Shown piece after piece: positions 1 to 8,794 of a DNA stretch of 64,000 bases (position 1 is its first letter; every line of letters begins with the position of its first letter). Source of the DNA: Pseudozyma flocculosa PF-1 (taxonomy: Eukaryota > Basidiomycota > Ustilaginomycetes > Ustilaginales > Ustilaginaceae); assembly GCF_000417875.1 (NCBI RefSeq), contig NW_006920894.1:104417-168416 (forward strand). The letters run 5' to 3'. A program made the translations under genes and the position numbers. The notes beneath the pieces were generated by a model that saw only the letters and a list, made by a program, of their open reading frames with translations, did no database searches and was not told the origin of the DNA.

Positions 1-854
1 GTCGCCGTCGGGCTCGGCGGGTTCGTCGCGCTGTCGTCCTCGGACGCGGTGCGGTAAGCGGTGCTGGCGGTCGACGAGTCCGAGACCCCTCGCGAGCCGT
101 GGCCGCCGCGAGACTCGCTCGGCCCGTCGCGGCGAGTGCGCTCAGCGGCGGGATCGATGGTGGATGGCTCGGCAAAAACGGGCTGATGTGCAGGTGCGCC
201 GTCGTTGCCGTTCTGGCCTCCACCGACGCCGCCAAAGTCGCCGAAGTTGGTCGTGTAGGCCCGACGAGGCACGGGCACCTTTGGCGGCACCATGTGCCCG
301 GCCGGGGACGCAGAGTCGTGCGGATGCCCGTTCTGGTCTGCCGAGCCGCGGACGGCCTGGAAGGCGGAGGAGGCGAGACCCGGCTGCTTGTTGCCGGTGA
401 TGTAGTCGGCCTCGAGGGGCGGCGAGGGAGGCAGCTCGCCCACCATGGGATGATGTCGCGGAGGGGCCGTGAAGCTGTTCTGCTGCGTCAAGGACGGCGG
501 CTCGACAGCGGCAGACTTTTCGTTGGCCACGGGCTCGTCGTCGTTGGCGACCGGGGCGGCGGTGACAAGAGACGAGGCCGCGGCGCTCTGGCCATAGCCG
601 CGCTTGCTGACGAGCTGGGGCAGCCTCAGGATGCGATGCCCCGTCGAACCGCTGCTCTGGTGGCCCGGGACGTTGGCGTTTGGAGGGGTCCCGGTCCTCG
701 AGACGAGCGGCGAGGCATAGGGAGCGGAGCGTGAGAGGGTCAGGTCGTAGGTCTCGCGCGAGGTCGAGTCGTTGACACGGATCTGCTGCTCCTCTCGACC
801 CAGGGCCAGCCGGATCGAGTTGAGCGTCTCAGCATCGGAAGCGTGCATCAACAT
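1..854 (-). CDS. Unknown protein, 3' end outside window
   Basis: The reading frame is open from an ATG at 854 down to the first base of the window without a stop, giving at least 284 residues. I do not recognise the product. The N-terminus (MLMHASDAETLNSIRLALGR) could form a short helix. The rest is rich in Ser, Pro, Gly, Ala and Thr, has essentially no hydrophobic core, and looks intrinsically disordered. No membrane segment or catalytic motif is visible. Codon use (strong C or G at third positions) matches the confident genes, which argues for real coding. The ATG at 854 is the first in frame, and a second Met two codons later is an alternative start. The C-terminal part, where a domain might lie, is beyond the window edge. 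Such a tail could belong to a regulator or scaffold, but nothing visible decides this. Confidence 0.6.
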   Translation of the reverse strand, partial: MLMHASDAETLNSIRLALGREEQQIRVNDSTSRETYDLTLSRSAPYASPLVSRTGTPPNANVPGHQSSGSTGHRILRLPQLVSKRGYGQSAAASSLVTAAPVANDDEPVANEKSAAVEPPSLTQQNSFTAPPRHHPMVGELPPSPPLEADYITGNKQPGLASSAFQAVRGSADQNGHPHDSASPAGHMVPPKVPVPRRAYTTNFGDFGGVGGGQNGNDGAPAHQPVFAEPSTIDPAAERTRRDGPSESRGGHGSRGVSDSSTASTAYRTASEDDSATNPPSPTA

Positions 855-1434
855 GGCCGGATGTCGTGGCGCGGTGGGTCTGCGTGAGGCGACGAGGTGG
901 ACTGGTGGGTAGGAGGTGCTCTGCCTAGATGACTGCCGCGGGGCATGGGCAATGTCGACGTCCCAACAGTCGGCGGATCAGTCGAGACAGCGCAACAAGG
1001 CTCCTGAGTTGGCTGGATCAGAGGCTGTAGGGATTTGATGCTGGTGATGGAGGAGCGGATCGGTCCGTGGCTGGAAGTGAAGAAGGAAGACTGAGCTGCG
1101 CGAGACGTTTGGGCCAGGAGAGTCGGCGATGGTGGGTTCGAGCAGCTCAGTCCGATGTGCCAGACACGGAGAGCGACAGGCGGGGTCGGATGGTCGACCT
1201 AGCTGGTGGGGAATCGGCAGTGATGGCGGCAGAGTGGTGCCGCTGTGAAGGTAGAGCCCAGGCTGCTCGCTGGGACGGTCGCGGGCTGATTCGAAGGCTG
1301 TGCCGTGTGCCGCGCGATCTGCCGAGCGCCTGAGCGATCGAGATGGGCGCAGAGGAAGCCGGGTGCTGGAAGCGTTCCGGTGCTGTGAAGGGCGAGGCGG
1401 GTGCTGTAGTAAGGAAGGTGGCAGTGATGGTGTT

Positions 1435-1463
1435 GATGGCGATGGCGATGGCGATGGCGATGG
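1435..1463. repeat. (GATGGC)n hexamer repeat
   Basis: Almost five tandem copies of GATGGC in non-coding DNA. Confidence 0.85.
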
Positions 1464-1714
1464 AGGTGGTGGTCGTGGGGATGCGAAGGCGGGCCTGGAA
1501 CGGCCCGCGAAAGTTTGACATGAGCGAGGGGCGGTGACGATGACCGGCCAGCCCTCGGTCCAGCGAGCGTTGGAGCGGGGCTGGCAGCCTGGTGGGGCTG
1601 ATGGGCTGGCAGACCAGCGGACGGGGTGAAGCCTAGCCTGGCCTAGCCTGCTGGCCCTGCCCAGCATCACACACGCACCGCACGCACGCAACTGCACGCA
1701 ACCAGCAGCAAACG

Positions 1715-1762
1715 CAGGGCAGGGCAGGGCAGGGCAGGGCAGGGCAGGGCAGGGCAGGGCAG
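1715..1762. repeat. (CAGGG)n pentamer array, about 9.6 copies
   Basis: A perfect tandem array of CAGGG. The same unit forms an 8-copy array at 46275-46314, also in gene-free DNA. On the minus strand it would read as repeating Cys-Pro-Ala-Leu-Pro, which is a by-product and not a protein. Confidence 0.95.
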
Positions 1763-3724
1763 CCCAGCGCACGCACGGAAAGAGGGGCCGAGGCAGACTG
1801 CGTCGATGGATGCGTACACTTCCAGAAGCCTAGAGGGCCCCAGCCGACGCAGCTCTATTTTCCGCCCCCCCCTCGTCGGCCATGACCTGACTCTGACCTC
1901 CTGCTGGCTAGCCGCGGGTTTGCCGTGCGTGCGTTCATGTGAATCCAGCCAAAAGGGCCTCAAAAATTCCAAGCTGAATTCACAGCCTGCCTGTCACACG
2001 GGCCCACCGGCCGGCCTGGCCAGGGCTGGGGTCGCAGGCCAAGCAACACACGCCGCCCCCCCCCCGGGACGGTGGCTGCACCGCGATGGGCTGGACGGTA
2101 CGATGTCGGCGACGACGAGCGAGAATGCCAGATCGACAGAGAGAGTGCAGCGCAGCGCAGCGCAGTGCACGCCGTTCGACGTATGACCTGCTCCATCCTC
2201 GCCCGGTGCACCGTCGAGGGACAGGGCGCGGAGAGCGAGGAGCTTAACCAACACGAGGCTAGAGGCAAGCCCAGGCCAAGAACAAATGCAGATGGGGTCG
2301 AGAGCAGCGCAGCATGCTGGCGCTCCATCCAGCCCGCCCACCCGCGGTGCTGAGCCGGGCTGCGGACGACGTGGCTCGGCGACGCATCGCGGCCCGACGA
2401 CCGATCTTGGCCTGCCTTCCCTTGCCTTGCCTTGCCTGCTTCTTGCTCGGGCGCGGGATCATCACACGTACGACGTGCGACTTCCATCGCAGGCCTCTCC
2501 GCTTCCATCACAGTAGCCCAAAAGAGGAGGAGAAGGTGACAGCAGGTGTGCTTCCATCGTGCCTCGGCCCGGGCCGGTTGCCGCGAGCCTCGCACATGTC
2601 TCTCTGCCTTCCCCGCGTTGCCAGCGTGCGCGGCCTGAGACACGACGACGACGCCGCCGTCATACGAGCCAGCAGGTCGAGGCCAAGCAAGCAAGAAAGC
2701 ATGCGCGCACTCACACTTAGACTAAGCACAAAGGGCCGTTTGCACGGCACAATCGCTGCGCTGCCAGCAGCTCTCTCATGACCTCAGGCTTACGAGTGAT
2801 CCCGCCGAGCAGAAGCAGGAGATCACATACGGTAACCCGCTGGCGGCGAGCGGCCACGACCGAGGTCAGGCAGGATGGAAGGGCGATGAGATCGTCCCGC
2901 TGCGTTCCCCCACCTCCGACGCCGGCTGGCCGACCCATCCGGATCGCCGTCGGCGTCGTCTTTTTGCTTCTCGATCTCGTCCTGCCTCTGCACCGGGCCC
3001 CTGAGCAGGCCGACGTACGGCAGCCCTTGTTTGGAAGGTCGACTGCATGACCGACGGCGGCCAAGCGAAGGCAGGCAGGGAAAGGTGAGCCTTGCTTGCT
3101 TGCTTAGTTTCTCGACTGCCGGCAGAAGAGAAAAAAACAAGGGACCAGGCAACCGGCAATTGAGGCGCTCCTCGCTCTTGGCACCGACCAGGAGCATCGC
3201 AACCGCAGCGGCGTCAGCGACCGCAAGGCAAGGCAAGGCAACCGTGGGTAGGGCGGCTGTGCGGCGACGCTGCTCGGCGACCTAGACGGCCTCTTTCAAC
3301 CTGCGCATTCAGAGAGGCAGGGGCGCGATATTGATGCTGAGCCAGGCTTCCTTTCACTACTTTGCACATCGAGCACCACCGGACGGCCTGCAGGGACAAA
3401 AGGGGCAACGTATACGTAGAATCGACGAGCACCGTGCGCCGGGGCGTCAACCCGCGGGCGAGAGAATGACCGAGCGATGATGCGCAGCACGACGCTAGGC
3501 AACGCACATGCCGCGTCACTGTCGGAAAGGCACCATGGTCCCGCCCGATACGATGCTGGCCACTTTCAACGCACACATGTAGCCGGAGCGGTGGCGAGGC
3601 ACTGATCGAGTGACGGTCAGCGCAGGCTTCGCGAGGCGCTGCGAGCGGGTCGAGGACAGGCAAGCAAGCGCTATCGTGGCTTGCAGGTGAAAGCGGCACA
3701 AGTGAGAAAGCCAGGACGGAGTGT

Positions 3725-5169
3725 CTAGCCCTCGTCCTCGTCTTCGTCGTCGTACCCCTCGTCGTCGTCGCCGTCGCCCTCTCGGTCATCCTCGTCCCCT
3801 CCGCCCTCGTCCTCGTCGTCGACAAACTCGTCTTCCGAGTCGCCCTCCTCGTCCTCGAGCTGCAGCATCAAGTCCCTCGTCGCCTTGTTCTGCGTCCAGT
3901 CACGGCCCGATTCGAGAATGAGGCCCTGCAGCGCCGGGCACGAGACGGGCGCGGGAGCCGGCGCACAGATGTCAGCGGCTTGACAGTGAATCTTGTCGCT
4001 GGAAACACGGGAGAGGCACACTCACCCTGAGGACTCCCTTGACCATCTCTTTCTTGGCCTGAGTCTCGACCAGAGCCGCCTGCGATCGCTGAATTCTAGC
4101 CGCCATCCCTGGATCGCCAGACGAGCTGCTGCTCTGTGTTCGTTCGACACCGGACTTGGTCTGCGATTGCGTTTGGACGCGGTGCTCGACGAGGTCCTTT
4201 CGCGTCGACTTGATCTGCCCGAGCAGCCGGGCGGTCTCCTCCCTCGTGCCTGTAGTCGATGAGAGCGAGCGTTTGTCAAAGTCAGGATGGATCGATCAGC
4301 AAGCAGGTCCGGCAGCGATGGGAGCAGCGGCCGGCGGAGCCCTTACGTACCGAGTATCTGAGCTTTTATGTCGAAGCGCTTCTCGCGGACCTCTTTGAGC
4401 TCTTCAAAGATGCGCAGGAACTCGAGCGCCTTGTCGTCCCGCTGGTCGAGGAGCTCGCGCGTCGTTAGGTAGGTCGAGTCCATCGCCTTGTCCGCCTGCC
4501 CCTCGGCCTCTGCGCCTTCGCTCCTTGGGCCCCGCTCTTGCTTCTGCACAGGCACCGTGTTGGACATGGCCGAGACGACTGTCAGGCCGTTCTCGACGCT
4601 GCGAGAGCGCAGAATGCGGGCGGATACAGAGCATCGATCAGCATGCTTGACGGACACAGAAGCTTGGGCGCTCTCGGATGAAGCGTGAGGCGGTCTGCTC
4701 ACCTAGTGGCAATCTCGCGTCTGAGCCAGTCGGCGCGCCGGAGCTCGTTGAGCTGCTCCCGCCGCTGCCGCAGGGTGCCGTCGAGCTGCTGGTCGTCAAG
4801 GTCCGACGCCTTCGAGTGCGATGTCGAGGCCTTTGCGCCGCCTCTGTAGTGGTGTTCCCAGAAGTCGATGTCGCGCTGGCGGGCCTCGAGCTGGTGCCTT
4901 CTGCGCTGTACCTCGTGGATGAGGGCGCGCTCGAGGGGCGTCAGTGCCGCCGCGGCGGGTGGTCCCGACGGGGGAGGCTGTGCAATCGGCCCGGCCGCAG
5001 ATGCTGCCAGGCCACGGAGGGCTTTGAGGCGCGTCGAAGGGTCGGAGGTGCCGCCCTGCTGCTGCTCGCCGCCATCGGTGCCGGCGCGATCCCGATCCGT
5101 GCTGGTCTGCAGCTCGAGGTGGCGGTCAATGAGGGCGACAAAGCTGTCGAGCACAACGGCGCTCGTCAT
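3725..5169 (-). CDS. CENP-H-like inner kinetochore protein
   Basis: Four exons: 5169-4703, 4598-4351, 4249-4026 and 3925-3725. The introns start GTGAGC, GTACGT and GTGAGT, and the joined frame encodes 379 residues. The central part is helical and coiled-coil-like (for example LEFLRIFEELKEVREKRFDI). The last exon carries GLILESGRDWTQNKATRDLM, which resembles the end of the CENP-H family, where a hydrophobic helix is followed by SGxxWxxDxxLxxxxL (human CENP-H; Fta3/Mcm16 in yeasts). CENP-H acts in the constitutive centromere-associated network, paired with CENP-K and CENP-I. After this motif the fungal protein has an Asp/Glu-rich tail of about 40 residues that is absent from human CENP-H. The gene diverges from the Na+/H+ exchanger 624 bp away. 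Family assignment rests on pattern memory; the exon structure is more secure than the name. Confidence 0.62.
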
Positions 5170-5793
5170 GTCGATTGCTGGTAGGCGGGGTGATGTCGGA
5201 GCGTCGATACACGTGTGCTAGGTTGAAGGAGGTAAGGATGTCCGACTCGGATGGAGCGACGGGATGCCAAGGGGATATGAAGAACACGATGCAGGTCGAG
5301 TGCGAGTCCAACACCGCCTGCCAGGCCTGCCCACGACGCGTTTGGAACGTGCTCGCGTTGGGCCCAGAGAGCGGTCTCTGTGGAGAAAACCAGCGAGTCG
5401 CAGCCAAAACGGCGGCGACTGACCCGGAATTCGGAAGATGGGCCCAGCCAGAGCCAGCCGACCAGCCTGAGCTTCTCCACGCACGCCCAGCTGGCGAGAC
5501 GGTGGGGCCACTTTGGTCAGACGCCTCTGGACCTGCGCCAGCCAGAAGGGCACTCGAGGCTCGTCCTCGACCTTCTCCCCTTTCCGCATCGCTCTCTCCG
5601 TGTCCTTTCCCAGCCAGCCTCATCACAAACTGCCGCTCCTGGTCGCTGCGGTCGCTGCTACTGCCACTGCCGCCTTGACTAGCCACCCAGTGGACTGGAC
5701 CCGTACATCTCGGACTGTCATTGGACTTCAACGCCCCCGCTGCGTCGGTAGCAGACGGGCCACGGCCACCGCCTGCCCTCACCGCAAGACAAG
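5170..5793. promoter_or_regulatory. Divergent promoter region
   Basis: These 624 bp separate the start codons of the CENP-H-like gene (minus) and the Na+/H+ exchanger (plus), so both promoters must lie here or overlap. I see no convincing TATA box and no conserved factor site. Confidence 0.6.
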
Positions 5794-8626
5794 ATGTCGG
5801 CCCTGATGATGCGAGCCGCAGTCGACGCCATGGCTGGACCCACCTCGATGCTGTCTGGGCCTGCAACGCCAACCGCGTCGCTCAGCTCCACCGCCTCGGC
5901 CTCAGCCTCGGCCTCGCCCCTGCCAGCGCCCGACGCCGAGCAGCTGGAACGCTTCTCGTCGCTCGCCATCTTCCTCGTCCTCACCCTCCTCATCCTCTCG
6001 TTCTGCACGTCCTACTACCTCAGGGTCAAGCGCATCACCGCGGTCCACGAGACCATCGTCGGCCTGTTCGCCGGCATGTTTGTCGGCCTCTGCCTCCGCG
6101 TCGGCCCGGGCGAGCAGGTGCAAAAGATGCTCAGCTTCAGCAACACCATCATGCTCAACGTCCTCCTACCGCCCATCATCCTCGCCAGCGGATACGATCT
6201 CAGGCAGGAAAACTTCTTTCGCAACTTTGGAACCATCCTGATATTCGCCTTCGCCGGCACCTTTATCAGCGCCGTCGTCGTAGGGTGAGTCGACGGCAGG
6301 GGGAAGAGGGTTCTCGCTAAGAGGGGGAGAGAGAGAAGGGGTCCGCCTACAACCGTAGACACACATCGCTGATCCTCTGCCGCATCCTCGCCCTGCAGCG
6401 TCATCGTCTACATCTGGTCGCTGCTCCATCTCGAGTCGATCTCGCTCTCGCTCCTCGAGTGCCTCATTTTCGGCTCGACGCTCAGCGCCACGGATCCCGT
6501 CACCATCCTGGCCATCTTCAACACGTACAAGGTCGACCCCAAGCTCTACTCGATCATCTTTGGCGAGAGCCTGCTCAATGATGCCGTGTCGATCGTCATG
6601 TTTGAGTGAGTCGGCCGCGCGCGCTGTGGACCGAGCGAGGAAGAGAGAGTCAAGCTGACCCTGTGTCTGGATCCTGTCCGATCGCCTCGCCCCGCCCGCC
6701 AGCACCCTCAACACGTTCCGCGGCAAGGAGATCTTCATCTCCTCGATCTTCCACGGAGTCGGTCTCTTCCTCTTCGTCTTCACGTTCTCGATGCTGCTCG
6801 GCGTCTGCTTCGGGCTCGGCTGCTCGCTGCTGCTCAAGCACTCGCGCCTCAGCTCGTACCCGCAGCTCGAGACCTGCCTCATCGCCCTGATCGCCTACAC
6901 CAGCTACTTTTTCAGCAACGGCGTCACCATGAGCGGCATCGTCTCTCTCCTCTTCTGCGGCATCACGCTCAAGCACTACGCCTACCACAACATGTCGCGA
7001 AGGACGCAGCGAGCGACGCGGTACACCTTCCAGACGCTGGCCAACGTGAGTGACAAGCTCGTCTGCGATCCTTGCCAGAGACAACTGCATCTTGCTCGAC
7101 CCCGCTAACGACCTCGAATGCTTCGCCCTTCTCTTCTCGTCGCCCGCAACTCCGAACAGCTTTCCGAAAACTTCATCTTCATCTACCTCGGTCTCAGCCT
7201 CTTCACCCAGGAGATCCTCGTCTACAAGCCGCTCTTTATCATCGTCACGGTGCTGGCCGTCGTCGTGTCGCGCTACTGCGCCGTCTTCCCGATCGCCAGC
7301 GCCATCAACGGGATCAAGCGGGCGCGCAACCGGCGCCGAGCCTCGCGGGTGGGCGGAGGAGGCCCGCCGCGATCCAACGGCAGCGACGAGGAGCTGCCGA
7401 GGGAGTACCAGATGATGCTCTTCTGGGCGGGCCTGCGCGGCGCCGTCGGCTTCGCGCTGTCGGCGAGCATCGAGGGCCAGAATGCCATCGCGCTGCAGAC
7501 GACGGTGCTCGTCGCCGTCGTCATCACGGTCATCGTGTTTGGAGGCACGACGGCGCAGATGCTCGAGATCCTCGGCATCCGCACGGGCGTCCAGGACGAC
7601 GAGGGCGACTCGGACGACGAAGAGGACGAGGACGACGCGATGCGACTCCGCGGCGTCCGCAGGCGCTCGGAGTACATGGACTCGAACGGCATCCGCCACC
7701 GCAGCGGCAGCTCGCGAAGCGGAGCGGGGTCAGCAGGCGGAGCCGGATTGCGGTCCGACGGGCCAGGCTCGGCCAAGTGGAAGACGGGCAGCACCGCCAA
7801 CCTGGCGCGAGGCTATCGGGACGGCAGCGAGGCGTCCAGCCCGCGTCACTCGTTTGGCGGCGGCCGGTCCGGCACGACGGCCCGCAGCGCAAGAGGTTTC
7901 GGCGACGACCTGCCGCAGGACGACGAAGACGACAGCATCGTCGACCATCTCACCTCGCTGTCGCCGGATCGACTGCCCTCGCGCAGCAGCACACCAGGCC
8001 TGGGACGGGGCGGCTCATCGCTGCGACCGTCGCCGACGGTCAACACGACGTCGATTCCATCGCTGAGCGAGATTCGCAAGGCCGTCATGGATCTGAGCAG
8101 CGGCCACGGCGATGGCAACGAGGGCTCGACGGCGGCGGGTGGGGTGAGCTCTTCGCCCGCCAAGCAGCTGCTGGACCGGGCCGGTCTGGTGATGAAGGAC
8201 GGCCAGTGGTTCCAGACCATCGACCAAAAGTACCTGCTGCCCCTCTTTAGCAACTCGGTGGCATCGAGGCGGCACGAGGAGAAAAAGGTGGCCAGGTTGG
8301 CGGCGCGCGGTACGTGGCGCGGGTTCGGCGAGGCCGGCGAGCTCGACGGCATGGAAGGATCCTCGGGTGACTGGGCAGAGGGAGGCGCCGACGAAGCCGA
8401 CATGTACCCCGCCGAACGGGATGCCGAGATCGTCGACGACGACGACGACGACGAAGATGAGGAGGGGGCAGGGGGTGAGGTCGTCTTCGATGCGAGCGGC
8501 TACAATGGCAGGCCGAGCTCCAGCGGCCAGCAGACGCCCGTCAGGAGGACGTTGAGCAAGGACGCCGATGGCTTCGCCCACCTGCGATCGGCAGGCGCAG
8601 CAGGAGGCAGCGGCGGTGGCCTCTAA
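5794..8626 (+). CDS. NHX1: Endosomal Na+(K+)/H+ exchanger, Nhx1/NHE6-9 type
   Basis: Exons 5794-6284, 6399-6605, 6703-7045 and 7160-8626, joined at GTGAGT donors, give 835 residues. The protein exchanges luminal protons for cytosolic Na+ or K+ and sets pH in late endosomes and the prevacuolar compartment. The N-terminal half holds about 12 membrane segments. Family marks are LLPPIIL (124-130, amiloride-binding segment), [12 protein letters not shown] near 193-204, and [11 protein letters not shown] (220-230) with the Asn-Asp pair of the transport site. The segment [14 protein letters not shown] lies in the fourth exon. After the last membrane segment come about 330 polar residues with several Asp/Glu runs, a much longer cytosolic tail than in yeast Nhx1 (633 residues). 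The tail ends 168 bp from the convergent carrier-like gene. Confidence 0.93.
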
Positions 8627-8794
8627 AAGCCCGAAGAGACCCGGCGCCGCAGCTGGTTGCTCTGTGGCCTCCGCCTGCCATCTGACATTGCTTCATCGAC
8701 TTCCCCCTGTACTTCTATCTGCCCACTGACATCCACCATCTGCCGCGCTGTCCGTCAGACCCTCTCCCCCTCGCCCGCTCGTCGATATTCGGGC

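Larger units (their letters stand above)
855..3724. other. Gene-poor intergenic region
   Basis: This 2.9 kb stretch lies upstream of the unknown gene at 1-854 and downstream of the CENP-H-like gene. Frames of 100-264 codons occur on both strands, but they overlap each other, are Arg/Ser/Pro-rich or built on simple repeats, and show no domain. It holds a (GATGGC)n tract, a (CAGGG)n array and GGCAA/CTTGC runs. I see no RNA gene. Confidence 0.6.

Noticed and set aside
978..1772. 264-codon minus-strand frame beginning with repeated LPCPA
   Set aside because: The start is a translation of the (CAGGG)n array; the rest is Ser/Pro/Arg-rich, overlapped by other frames and without homology signs.
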